Positions 11,964 to 24,985 of a stretch of DNA of 64,000 nt are shown here, piece after piece (positions within the stretch are counted from its first letter, which is position 1; the number at the start of each line of letters is the position of its first letter). A program made the translations under genes and the position numbers. The stretch is from Lethocerus indicus (taxonomy: Eukaryota; Arthropoda; Insecta; Hemiptera; Belostomatidae): NCBI GenBank assembly GCA_019843655.1, contig JACDQD010000010.1:10399637-10463636 (forward strand), written 5' to 3'. Under the pieces are notes generated by a model. It was not told the origin of the DNA, did no database searches, and saw nothing but the letters and a program-made list of their open reading frames with translations.

Positions 11964-13694
11964 CTGGACAAATGGAAACAAATATAAATAAAGATATAAA
12001 GAATATAAAATAAATTATCTGAGCCAAATATCTGTTGTACCCGAGCATCTGTTGCGATGACAATGATTCGTCAATATTTTTCAAACTTTCATTTTATTCT
12101 TCAAACACAATCACTTTTCGTTCGACGGTAACAATGATCAATGATATGATACAAAATGCAAATGGAATAAACAATTATCAAGATAAGTTACTGTAAGATT
12201 CAGCAGATCTTTTAATATAAATCTTAACTTCATAATACAATATTAGTTGTCACGAGTATCATTTAGCACATTGTTATTATTTTTATAGATTACTAAATAA
12301 GTCCCAAGGTCTTCTCGTATTACATAGAATAATCGGTAATAATAGATTATGTAAATAAATCGTTATTTATTCCTCTCGTTTGCAACGTATAAAGGGAAAT
12401 TTTACAATATGAAAGCTCGTCACAATCGAAACGGTACAATCGAATCAAGCAGTCCCTTGAAATCAAGCAGTATTCCGTTATCTCAATGTACGCTATCTCT
12501 TCTGAACTAGTTTGAACTTAAAATCGTAGACCGTTTGAGCTATCACTGTTTGATTAGATAGTGACGGCGACTGTTATACTGTTGATTGTAATTCGTGGAT
12601 ACAACTGTTATAAAGACCGGTGGTGATCATTTACAGTTGGTACTCTTGCAGTGACCAGGAGAGTACACAGTAACATTTTCGGCGTTATCGGTGCGCGGGG
12701 GCAGAAAAGCCGGCCGGGGTTTTTCATGATTTATGGAACCTGAGTTTAATTTCCCCCCAGTCAGATTATCTCTGCGGGACTCCAGATGGAACTGTGGCTC
12801 CAGGATAGAGTAGCCATATGTTAACCAGAATGATAATACATTATTTTGGCCATTTTGACCAAGCAACCTGGTTAATTATAGTCCAAAGGAACGGGCGTAA
12901 ATCAGAAATAATAAAAAATCTTTATGTTTACGTTAGTTTTTCATGAATAAGCGAATTTATAATTAGTTTGTTATTAGATCAAAGTATGTGTGGGCTGATC
13001 AGTGAAAGTTTGGTTAATAATCAATAATGCGATTATTAAAATAATAGTTTCTCGATGTAAAAAATAAATCTTAAATTATGGTTAGGAAATAATTACGGTT
13101 CTAAAATTTGATTATAGCAGAGTGTAATTGTTATCAAGTCAAGGTAAAAGGCCTTAATACAAATACATTTTTATGAGAAGAATATATTCGTTAAAGATTC
13201 TTACGTTGGCATATGTTGCACTGGTAAATTGGAAGTTAATTGAAAAGAATGAATTCTAAGGGAGAAGGTTTCAAGCGGGGCCTGAGTGTGTGCACCTATA
13301 AAAGGGTCCGGTGCCGGGTTAAGCTCAAAGTGGAGAAAAGATTGCTTCCTTCCTGGGCTTAAAAGGGAAGCCGGACTTCGGGGGGTGGGCTTTGTGTCTT
13401 CATTTGCCGGTCGACGGCCACGTCGTAACTGGGCCCTTGCACGAGATTCCACAGCCCCGGGTATGATGGCGTTACCACCCGGTATAAACACATGTTTCTC
13501 TCAGGGACAATCCAGTGTCAACGCCCCAGGACACGGAAAGCCCCTAAAGTCTATTTTGGCCCACAAAAGAGATTCGACTCCCCCGACGGAGAGTCAAAAA
13601 ATGTTTCGCACGAGATAATATTACACCGGGATAAACGTTGGTTCGTCCGTGAGGGGGTTATCATTACCATAATTTTTGCCAAATCTTCCACCTC

Positions 13695-13735
13695 CACTCG
13701 GTGATTTGGTCTCATGCTAGACCGGTTTTGCCCTG
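13695..13735 (-). repeat. Dispersed degenerate repeat, short copy
   Basis: On the minus strand GCAAAACCGGTCTAGCATGA is followed by GACCAAATCACCGAG. The same order of blocks (AAACCGGTCTAGC, then ACCAAACCAGCGA) occurs in the 16.6-kb copy. Confidence 0.35.
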
Positions 13736-14682
13736 CAGAAAACACTTCATACAGGTCTAGAACCAGACAGTAATGGACAGACAGGGGATGGCCTCACTGA
13801 CCTACGGACGACAGTGAAGTTTGCCAAAAGCTGTATTCGGGCTAGCATTAGACCATATCTTGGGGTATAATATGCGCAGCTATGATGACTATGGTAGTTA
13901 AACCATATTACAGGTTTATGGATAATTTATGGATAGATGAGTACTATGAATAATGTCCTGTTTTTTCTATAAACAGAAGTGTAATACAGGGAGTTGATAG
14001 GATAGACCGATATCCTATGTGGACCTTTCCACCATTATTAACAGCCCATTAAATACTTATCCTGTTACCCCGTCTTTTATGTTCATTTTTAATTCCTACT
14101 AATTTTCTCTAACAATTTTCAGTCTGCTAGCTAGTATGCCACTCTGAAGACACATCACAATTTTATTAGAAATAATTTAGTTTTATTTTATAAAAACCAG
14201 CCACTAGGTAGGTGTTGATAATAAAAAACTAGCGTGTTCCCAGATGAGAGAATGAACTCGAAAAAAATAATAAGATCAACTTTTCAATTACTACCGCAAT
14301 TTTAGAGGATTTTTGTGGGCTGTCCATAAGGCAATAGGCATGGTAAAACTTGGAAATTCGATAGTAAATCCGGACAAACCCATCATCGGCGGGTGATGCC
14401 GATTTGAAATTGCTTTTTAATTCGGCTTAAACAAACGAAATAGCATTAAGTGTAAATTCGGATAATGGGCATTAAGAAGACCCATTAAAGAAATCCGGGT
14501 AAAGATTGCGAAGGAGAACAACAAATAAATGTACCGGCGGCCTTCTTGATCTAGAGAATAATAAAAATCGGAACATCGTATGAAATGCCCATTTCGAGCA
14601 CCGGTTGAGCCGTAAAAACTAAGGGGTCTTTTGCTTACGCACGAACTTCTAGTTTATGGGCCGGGGTCCGGGTCGGCGTTGC

Positions 14683-14724
14683 TGACGTCACACGTCCAAC
14701 TTGACGCCAACGGACGGTATAAAA
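14683..14724 (+). promoter_or_regulatory. CRE octamer plus TATA box, possible orphan promoter
   Basis: A perfect palindromic TGACGTCA (14683-14690) in GC-rich sequence is followed 28 bases later by TATAAAA (14718-14724). Spacing and sequence fit a core promoter firing to the right, with a start near 14750. No coding exon follows within reach. On the other strand a donor-like GTGC|GTAAGC lies near 14636, so a CNG alternative leader exon is another reading. Confidence 0.3.
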
Positions 14725-16374
14725 AAGTCCAATACAATAATATGGAATAAAACTGGACACTGAGACCGGTCACAGATATATCGGAGATTTATATATACCC
14801 ATTAAATGCGTTTTTCGTATATTACAACAATAAAGAGGTACAGAAATCGTTGGATTGTAAACGTTTTGCGCATCTCGGTGTAAAGTATTATATTTACAAA
14901 GAAATATTTATTTTTTAAACATTTCGTCCATTTGGTAAAACATAGAGAATGTTGGGATTTTTTAACAGGTAGAAGGATATCGGGTAAAGAATATATCCAC
15001 AAGTTATATGCTATGAATTGCAGTTAAGCGTTGTAGAGCGGAAGGTGTAAGAATGGACAACTTGTTTATAGAGGCGGTAAAAGAGAATGAAGAGGATTGA
15101 GCAACAGTGCTCCGGAATAAGCTGAATATGCTCGTGGCTTTTTTTTAACCCAGATCCATTCCGATTAACTATGGTCTGGAGTAATTTGTTTTGTATCTGC
15201 GGAAAACGTTTTAGGACTATCAAATTTTCGAGGGATACTTACTAGTGTATCTCACCAGAACGCGAAGTGACTGCGGGGCCTGAACAGCAAGTTAAAATAA
15301 TGAATATAATTGCGAACAGACCACTTTCATATTTTTCTTACTCTTGGCTCATTACTGTAAACAATTGTCTGAACGACATGATTGCATCGATAACGCTAAA
15401 GCAACAGGTACAGGAGTGACCGCGACCTAATTTTTGCTGATATATTTTATCCATCGTGAATTAAATTCAAATGAATTTCTGAATACTGGCCAGCCTACGA
15501 TTCCTTCGCGTGGATGGCCTCCCGCGGCACAGAACCAGATTTTATTATGTAAATGTCTCCCCCCATCCTATCCATTTACCGTAAACAGGGTCGTGGTATA
15601 TTTTCTTAACGACGTCAGACTGCAATCCGTATTAATATTTCAATGTCGTACGTTTATAGTTCTCCTTTACGGGCCGACGAAGACAGACATTCCTTTGGTT
15701 ATATACTGGTATAAACTTCCTTTCTTGTACTCTTGCGCGGGCTATTAAAATGTTTTATTGTCCGAGACACCCCCCCCCCAGTTTTTAGTGCCTCTTTTGG
15801 ACTCTTGATTACTAATAAATTTGCCTATTTCGAGTTGGCCTTCAGACCATTATAGCGTACAGAAAAGTTAACAGTTCATAATTGGATCAAAACTGCAGAA
15901 GAGAAGTGTGTATAAATATAATTCTTTGGGTTCCAATCTTATGAATGCCCTTACATGTATGTTAACCCGCAATACATTACCGCATATCAGAACAAGCCTA
16001 TAGACATTTTAAAGGCGCTCGACGTGGGGATGGCGGGACCCATTGTTCCGCTGGACTTTTCGTTTATAGCCCCTTTTTATTACATTCGATCAATTCAAAA
16101 CAGCATGTAAGCGGTATTTATGCAAGATACAGGGCGGCAGGACATGAGGCCCTAGTGGATTAGGCCCTATTTACAGCTCTACACCATCAGAACATAAGTT
16201 CTGTTAAATTCCTGTTAAATTTTGTTCAAAACCCTGTTTGCCAACGTAAGTTTTAGGGAGCAGAAAAGCCGTTGTAACGGACCGATCAGACGGGTGTCCT
16301 TCGAGGATCCATTCAATTCTATTGCTACCTTTAGCTTTACTATGTATGTACTCGTGGCAGGATTTTATAACAAC

Positions 16375-16475
16375 AATAGTACTGAATACTTATGAGTGCG
16401 ATAGTGTTGACAGGCAGTTCCAAGGTATTATAAAGATGGCGAGAAACCGAAACCGGTCTACCTAGATTAAACAGA
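16375..16475 (+). repeat. Dispersed degenerate repeat copy, plus orientation
   Basis: Reads GAGTGCGATAGTGTTGACAG, then about 25 bases later AAGATGGCGAGAAACCGAAA and CCGGTCTACC. The 24.9-kb copy, read on its minus strand, has GCGACAGTGCAAACAGG and then GAAGATGGCGAGTAACCGAA in the same order. Confidence 0.45.
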
Positions 16476-16544
16476 CATAACACTGAACTGTATTTGAGGA
16501 ACAAATGATAGCCAATGACAAAACAACAAAAACATGTTATAGTT

Positions 16545-16605
16545 CTTTCGATCTTCCGTTTCCTATCGCTGGTTTGGTGCTCTTACGCTAGACCGGTTTC
16601 GGCAT
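16545..16605 (-). repeat. Dispersed degenerate repeat copy, minus orientation
   Basis: On the minus strand GCCGAAACCGGTCTAGCGTA is followed by AGAGCACCAAACCAGCGATA. It lies about 80 bases from the plus-oriented copy, so the two form an inverted pair. Confidence 0.45.
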
Positions 16606-19600
16606 ATGCTAAGCTTTAGAGTCAAAAAATAAATAGATAAAAAATGACCGGAACAACTGGAAGGTTTTTTCGAGAATAAAAAAAGAACTGTAGTTTAGTC
16701 AAGTTATAGCCGGTGGGAGGGCTCTCCCCGGCGGCCCTTAACGTCGTCGTATTTCCCATTCCCTTTATTGCCCTTCTTGTGTACTGGTCTGTTACCCTGG
16801 GCACATTTGAAACGCTCCCTTTCGGGCCCTGCTGTTTGCCCAGCTCAATGTTAGAGCCGCTCGCCCTTCGATTATTTTTACGGAGGGCCCGCCCCTTTAT
16901 CTCAGTTTGCTCTGCGTTCAAAACGCGATACACAGTGGTATTTCGGTCCCCGTAACTTCTGTGTCGATGTAATTCATTTATCGGTATCATTTAGTACTGA
17001 CTGGTGTCGTCTCCGAAATGCCAGCCCTTTCATTCGCTTTGAAAAATTCTCGGTCCAAGCCGTGAATTATAATGGATCGGTGATCAAAAAGAAACCTTGC
17101 ATTTTCTTTAGCGTTATTCTTCTCGGTGATCTTACTCCTTACTATATTCTCGAATGTAATAGTTAAACACATAGTCCAATAGTCAAACTTTCAAGGTCGC
17201 AGACATATTCGAACTAGACACCTATGGAACAAGATTTTCACACGGCTCAAACACGTGTGTGCGTTACGCCTAAGCTCCCTTTTATACTAAAGCATTTTAC
17301 TGTAAACGGGTTCCCGCTACCAGGGCTTATATTGGCAGTATTCCGAGAAATAATATTTGATTTTTAGACTTTCCTCAATTTAATAACTTTTTTCACACGG
17401 TGATTATTTAAATTGATTAACACTAGCGCACTAGTGGAAACATTCAACGTCCCACTGAGGACACGGTCTGTAAATAGGTACTGGTCCCTCTATTGATCAC
17501 TACTGGGAGTAATTTTCATTAGGTTGACTCGGTAATGGAGTCCGTCTCCGAGTGTAAATCAGTTCGGGAGATCCGAACCAACTTGGCTCTTAGCGGCAGC
17601 CGGTTTCCGTACAACGCACAAAGCGTCTAAATACATCCATTACTCACCTACCGACGGTGTTCTGCTCCGCTGAGAATCTTAGTGAAGAAAATACCGCGCT
17701 AATAGAAGTAGTATATTTAGACAGTAGAAATTTGATAACTTTGCAGTAATATTTCGCAATTTCTCGCATTCTCGGGAGGAGGGTTCAAGATTTAGCGTAC
17801 GACACACATAAATTCATGCGGGGACTTTCAGCGATCTTGAACTTAATTTTCCGCCCGTACAACTGGATTATTCGCACTTTAGGACGGCGACGCCGTGAGT
17901 AAGTCAAGGCCCGGATCTCGGGAAACGGCCTGTTTGTCTTATTTTTCACCTCGGACGACTCCATTATTCAGAGGACATAAAGTCCAGGGACAAGATTTAC
18001 GCGGGTCCTATCTTGAGGCCGACTGCGTCCAACACGAACGAGGCCAAGAAACAAACGTCTTTATGTTAAAGCGATCTGCCCTACGGTACAGTCCGACACT
18101 TATTTTATAGAAATAAGATACCATAATTTTCACTCCGGACTCAATATAGAAATTCTATAGTTCGCGATATAAGACTCATTATATCTGAAAAAAATTTAAC
18201 TGAAAAAAATCCGTCGAAAATTATCTGAAAGATCTTATCACTGATTAATTATCTGGGTAATTGAGTAGTAACTACCACAGGATTATTGCAACAAAGGAAC
18301 GAAGGTTGTAACATTGCCTATATATTCAATTTTCCTCATTTTAATAATTTAAAATAAACGTGGGCGAAACTCCACGCGCGTAGTGGGATGTGCGAATTTA
18401 ATTAGTAAAATACCAATAAACAAAATGTGTGGAAGAAACCGTAAAAAATAATACCACGATAATATGGGTAGAAAATATTGTAAATATATATCCTCGAAAA
18501 CTATTCGTAAATTTGACAATGGGATCTCAGGTGAAGCTAATGACGCCCGAGGGGTCATTAACATCTGACATTCTGGCGCCGTCAGCTCCATATGTTATGG
18601 GACCAATTATAACACGTCCTTTCGGCTTTACTGAAACTGTAGCTTCTAGTTGTCCGACAAAACGTTGTAAATGTATTCGTTGTATTCCCGATACATTAAA
18701 ACCAATAATACCTAAGCCTGGAAAACAAGTGGCCCGATAATTAAATGACTTAAAAAATGACACAAGTGCATTATTAAAGGATGGTACGAATAACAAAACA
18801 ATTTCGAACTAATAAAGGAAGCGAGAAGTCATTATGTGTATTTAAAAAAAGATAAAATACTTGTAATTTGTAATTTTCTATGAGAGATGTATACCAAGTG
18901 ATAGAAATGTCTCCACCGTGCACTATTTAAATGCTTAGTATTTTAAAAAAGTTGGGTTAGATATTTGGCGGGTATATTGGGATGTCTAGAGTTAGAATGT
19001 TGAATATTCGATTAATATGGAGATTGCTGTGCGGCCTATACAAGTATGGTTTACACGGATCCATTAAGCTCCGGAAGCCGGAGGCCGTAAGAAAGCATAA
19101 AAATTCTATACTTGTCTCCGTTCGCGCCCTTGAATTAAAACTGCGCTATTACCAGTTCAAAACGCCCCGCGGTAGAACAATTCGCCAGCTTCCTGGAGCG
19201 CAGAAATGGAGAGACTGAGGAAAAGACCGAGGACGAATTGGCGAATTGGCGACTCTGTGATTCCTAATTATTCGTTTCTTCTTTCTACGGGTGTTTATGA
19301 TTTAGTATTCTATCAGCAGATTACATCCTACATGCCTCACAGATGCACACATGCAGCACTGTCACCGAGTAATTTACTTTTACCTAGTCAAAGATCTATG
19401 AAAATGGTTGGAAATCTTGAAAGTATTATCGGTAGTTTCAAATTTGTCGTGAACGATGTCGAAGCTGGTTATTACAGAACGAGTGAAACTCACTGGAGAT
19501 TTGTGCAATGCCTACTTGACGGAGCTTGTCCAAGGCACAAAGCGCTCGGGTAAATTATTATTATATTCCGCCTGCAATAAAAAGGTTTTGCAACTTTGGC

Positions 19601-22600
19601 CCGTTAAACAGTCATGCAACGGGTTACAATTGCGAAGCAAACTTCATTTCAAACTTATATAATTTCATTTAACATTGCTCCGAGTGCGTATTACATGTTG
19701 CTGGTAACAGGAGGACGCCCGATACTGAATCTCTACAGGTGAGGTCTATCGGACCAATCGGAATGAGCATGCGCGGAAGGTGAAGAAGGGGATCACGCCT
19801 TGAAGGGCCCTTTTATAGAGGTATGAGGACAGATAGATGAATTAAACTGGAGTTAGAATCCCATACTCTACAGCTTGGCTTATATGAAAGGAATCCCTTC
19901 TTAAATACTACCCTCAATATTTTCTAGGAAATATCAGTTATCTCAATTGAGGGGTGTAAGAACTCACTATTCCTCTCATCCTTCTTCCTCCCCAACTTTC
20001 ATTTTATGAAAATTCCTTAATAAGGAGAAGAATTTCAATCTTATTTTCTTCTTCCCCTGCAGTAAAATACAGGGAGGAGTAAGAATTAATTTGTTATTTA
20101 ATGATGCAATGACTATGGGATAGGTGTCTCCTCAACCGCTTGACGTCATACACTTCATCTCGGGCGTTGTTGCCATTGCGCATTTATTTTCATTATTGAG
20201 CTCCAGATGCGGGTTTTGAAATTTATTCTATCGTAGAGATTCCACACCACGAGCCAAGTTTTCTTCTGCTCTCACTTCGTCCTTTCTTTATATCTTTGAA
20301 AGGGCGGATCCGTTGAGGGTCAATTAACCTGCAGGGATCCCCCCGCCCTATCCGGAGTAATTGGAGGCGGCAAAACGTACCCGACTAAACCGTATTAGTA
20401 TTCAGTGCGTATAGGGGCACTTCGCTTCCACCGGCGCCCCTTACCAGTCTTCAGCAAGATCGACGTGAGTTATCCGCTAAGTGTTAACTGGCGGTCTACC
20501 ACTCGGTAAACGACCCTAATTCGAACAAGTGTCCAGGAAAAAGTCGTACATTCACAGGCTCGGAATAATACCAACATTAATCTATCCCGTTTCAAATTTT
20601 ATATCACGATATTTATATTACATAAATCGTTTCTTTTTATATTATTCCAAGGTAAATACAAATATAGGAAGTATTGAAATGGCAAGTTTGTAAATTCATG
20701 TTCTTGGGAGAGGACACAACAGAATGAAAATTTCCAGGTAGAGCAAATATTGGAAAACCGCAACTTTACCTAAATATATAATTTATCATAATAGTAATAT
20801 AATGCAGTGTCATAACTATTCAGAGTTAAATTAACTAATATTTATATATGGGGAACTGTTGTAGTTGCCATCCGGTTTCATCCTCCCGAAAGACTTTTAG
20901 CGATGGAAATTCATGCAATTATGTGTTAGTTACACCGATGGATAGAAAATTACCGATTTTCCGACTGCTATTACAGAAAATATGCACATCATCCGTAAAT
21001 GTAAATTCGCGTTCCCCGCAAATTTCCACCGGTTCCGGCGGTTAATTCTTAGCGGGAAAGCCTACTCCGTTTAAGGATTATAGATATGTATCTTTCCAGT
21101 TCGAATTATCTTGACCTTGTTCGGTACAGCAATAACTGTTCTTATCATTTATTTGGAAATCATTTAGTTTCTGAATTCAAGAGATTAGATTCCTGTTTAT
21201 AACGAGTTTTTAAATCGTAAGACAGTGGAAAAAATTGCCTAATCTTTCATTGTCAGCAGTCATCTCAAAATGAGATACTAGAGATAATCACGATTATTAT
21301 TAGACGAACTTATTATAGGATCTATTTGATGTAATCGGCTTAAATGTAAATTACGATAGGGTCTCGCAGAAGTGTTTAAACACTGACTAAGAACACAGTG
21401 ATAGTCGTGCTTCAGAGCATGACTGTCGACTCAACTAACCAGAGTTCGTTTCTTATTGTCCTCTTGTATGCATTACAATATATTGCTATTTTATTATATT
21501 TTATTATTCAGTACTGTTGGGTTGACTGGTCTCTGTTACGCCAATAGTTTTTATTATCTCCCAGGAAGCAATCACTACTTGTTGTCCTTGTTATTGCATT
21601 ACCATACAATGAGCAATGCATAAAGTGTTCTCAATTTATTGCTTCAACCCTAAGGAATTTGACATATTGCGTTAAATCAGGATATTATGCTTGAATGTGC
21701 ACATAAATCTGTGCTTTCTTCGTGTTTAGTAATTGTAAACGAATTTCGAAATTCCCGGTGATTGGGGTCCGGGCAAAATAATTGGCAAATTAGAAATATT
21801 ACTACTATCACTCTTAAGAAAATACAGTGACCATTAGTTCTATCGCGGACCAAATAAACTGAAACCGGATTCGTTATCAAACGCTCCAAAATTTTTTCAA
21901 CCAAATGTAGGCGGTGTAGAGTGTAGGTTGGAAAAAAAGGGCGCAGGCCGAAATGGAATAAGGGATGAGATGCTAAATTGAATTTATTTTCCACTCAGGG
22001 CCGGGTCATCAATCGCAATACGTCTACCTGAGGCCGAGGTGGATAAGCCCGTCTCAGAAATATGAACTTACGGCACAACTCCTGCCACTGGATTTCTCGC
22101 AAGACCGGCAGTCCGAGTAATCTGTGTTATAACGTAATTTCACCTCAGTATAAATCCTGTTACATGCAGTTTATAGTACTGTTGGATAGCACAAAAATAA
22201 TATGCGCAGTTACGCAGTGTTTATACACTGCTCCAGCGCCATTAAAAAATATCGTCCCCGTTCGATTTAATTTCTCAAAATCGGATATTTGTAGAATAAG
22301 CTGACAGATAAAACACAAGGACGAGCATAAATGGAACAGAGCCCTATAATAGAATTTATTTCAGTGAATTTATGCCAGAGATTAGAAATGCGACTTATGG
22401 TGATATTTCATCGGGTTAAAGGCGAGTAACTAAGTAATCCTCCGTTAAACCGTTTATTAAACCTTAATTAACTTTCGAAGTACTTCGAAGTAACCATTAT
22501 AAAAACATAGGTACAATTAACTCGTATAGAGGTAAAAACAAGTATAGAGTCCAGATTTTTATTCAATGCAAGGTTCCAATTAAAAAACCACCTTTTCTGT

Positions 22601-24505
22601 ACGAATGAAAGGCTCGGTGATTTAAAATTAATTTTTAAGCCAAAGAATATAAATTAACGCGTAATTTAGATTTTTTTTATTATAACTTGGTTTGACTTCA
22701 GGCCTGCGGCCTAAGATAGGGGAAGACGACGGAGGAATAAATTACAATGAATAATTTTCCCCCTTTCATCGTCTGCCGATATCCGGGACCGGCCAAAAAG
22801 GGGGAGGGGATTTATTAAAGTATAAAAGGAGCCATGAAGTGAATCCTGAACCCGTTATTATGTAAATAGTTGTTTATTTTGGGGCCAGCGCCGGGGTCAG
22901 AACCGCGCCGCCAGGTTTTCGAAGAATTGAATTGCAAAACCGAATCGTACACTCCTCTATTTACCGTTACCCGACCGGCTGTAGAATTTTGGGACAGATA
23001 TACGCGGCCACCGAATAAATGGGCGAGATTAGTTCTATGATTTAGGCTGGATTTCCATACGTATACCCCAATATGGCTATTATTTCATTATAGCCAGTCA
23101 ACAATTTCGAAGTCTTTATAGACTATTTTATGGCTTACATTTACCTTCGTTAGCTGACAATATTATTGTTGTATACGTAAACCATATTGGTCCATAAGTT
23201 TTAGGATTTAAAATTGGAGTGAAATGCAGTGCCCCTAATATTCACTCATACGTAGCTACGCTATTTCTTATACTTCATGTATGTGAAAGTGGAAACAGGA
23301 TTGAGAATTAAATCTTGTTTTAAAGCGGAATATCCTCTACAGTAAGCCAGTGTAGCTGTCACTGTAAAACCAGTGGGGCATCGCCCAGACGGAAAAAAAT
23401 ATTGTCAAAAGTACGTTAGTAATTATCAATTTTAAGGCATGGTGTGGAAGGAGTTTACTAGAAAGTTGAGAATGTTAACTTTAATTTAGCGTATATTCAA
23501 AGTACTGGATTTTCTGTAGGCTTATTCCAAAGCTCTCGCTTGATTCAAGCGCCCGTTCAAAGCCTTCTTTCGGTTCACGATGGTACAGCACAAGATACAG
23601 TTACTAGGGAGGCCGCTTTAGATCCCTCCGCTTTGGTGCGAGTTCATCCGGGCATTTTCAGATTTAGCTCCCGGGAATTTAACATGCCTGGAGTTCCTAG
23701 CGCGTTCCCAAAGTTCCCCCTTCCGTTTAAAATTATGCGAAACTGTACTGAACAGTCGATCCCGCTGGCGAGGAGCGATACAAGACTTCAAGTGGGCTCC
23801 AAATTACTGGTTGGATCCGGGATCAAACTACTCAAATAGCTATTCATTTCAATTAAACTTAAAATCGATCACTACGTATCGAAATTCAGATATGCTTGCC
23901 AATGACGGTATGGTTATAGTGCTTAGACATTTTAGCCGAACACTGCAGAGACTGCAAAGATGACTCAGCAAACCACGTACTTGGCAATTAAGTAGGAATA
24001 GTCCTAGCATTTTCGCTATTATTGTAACGAAATTGCTGATCCCTGTCTGTGAAGAGAATGATGGTAATAGCGTTAGTCATTGAAATGACAGTGGAAATAA
24101 AGGTTCGCAATTGCTGTTGAAAAAAACCACGAACAAATAGAAAACAAATTTATGTATTAACAATCATCCCTTGTGACCTCTCTGCGTCACCAATTTTTGC
24201 CAAGGCACTAGGCAGAGATTTTAAGGAAATTAAATGTAGGTTGTGTAATTTGTAACGTTTGATTTGCCAGCTGGGTTAGGCGCTGTAGCAAAATCATGCG
24301 GAAGAAAATTGAATTTCAAGAAACGACCGACGGTGCCACAATTCTGACTGAACTAACTTAAAAACTTAACTATCTTACGTCAATTCAAATTCGGTTTCAA
24401 TTTAATTTCTAATGGAGATTAAAATGGGAATATGAGATATCTCGGTTTGATTGCGTAAACTCGGCCTTTATCATAATGTCGGTTGCGTCGGGGATCGGTT
24501 TTAGA

Positions 24506-24600
24506 GCGCGCGCGTGTGTGTGTGTGTAACACGTAAGCCATAGGATCCAATCTGAGTTTGGGATAGTGGTGGTGGTGGAGGTGGGGGTGGGTTTGGGGGT
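24506..24600. repeat. (CG)n(GT)n and GGT-rich simple repeat block
   Basis: A GCGCGCGCG run passes into about nine GT units (24506-24527). About 40 bases further on is a GTGGTGGTGG purine/T-rich tract ending near 24600. Just downstream, AGGCCGGA (24610-24617) and TCCGGCCT (24637-24644) are perfect inverted arms around an ACCAAATTGGT palindrome, so the block may form alternative DNA structure. Confidence 0.85.
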
Positions 24601-24844
24601 GAAACCCCTAGGCCGGAATCCCTACCAAATTGGTTCTCCGGCCTCAGGTTATTACGTCTCCAATTTAACTCTGAACACTGGCTGTGTCCAGGCGCTCCTT
24701 TAGCGCCCCAACAATCTCCAAGTCATAATACACCAAAATGACTAAACGCTTAGGTAAACCACTGGACAGTTAAGATCCTTCTTGAGCGCGAGATTCATTA
24801 TGATCGTATTATGGGAATGGATATTTTATTTACCGTAGATTTCG

Positions 24845-24985
24845 TGTCTGCTCTTTCTGGTTTGGCCTTTTCCTAAACCAGTTTCGGTTACTCGCCATCT
24901 TCAGTAGGATTGTCAGTCACTTTAGCTTGTGAGGCATCCTGTTTGCACTGTCGCTTATTTCACTTGTACTGTCAGTACAAGCGTT
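24845..24985 (-). repeat. Dispersed degenerate repeat, best preserved copy
   Basis: Read on the minus strand: a block with GCGACAGTGCAAACAGGATG, then CTACTGAAGATGGCGAGTAA, CCGAAACTGGTTTAGG and CCAAACCAGAAAGAGCAGAC. It serves as the reference for the other copies. Confidence 0.5.

Noticed and set aside
13280..13740. GC-rich island with CTATAAAAGGG at about 13296 and frames on both strands.
   Set aside because: The TATA-like word is not followed by a plausible first exon, and the frames show no domain. Kept only as an unexplained island.
17650..17690. Strong acceptor and donor on the minus strand only 22 bases apart (CTCAG ... GTAG|GTGAGT).
   Set aside because: A 22-nt exon would break the phase-0 chain of the channel N-terminus. 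No other evidence of a microexon.
18349..18796. Overlapping frames of about 80-103 codons on both strands, one on the minus strand with a glycine-rich, protein-like look.
   Set aside because: Not recognised as any transposon, viral or mitochondrial protein, and no splice sites fit. Could be a decayed insert, but I cannot show it.
19440..19553. Frame with FVQCLLDGACPRHKALG, reminiscent of the end of a CSP exon 1 (C-x5-C), followed by GTAAAT.
   Set aside because: The upstream part lacks the YDNID...ILNN pattern, the spacing after the second Cys is one residue short, the donor would be phase 2 instead of 1, and no matching exon 2 lies downstream. Probably chance.
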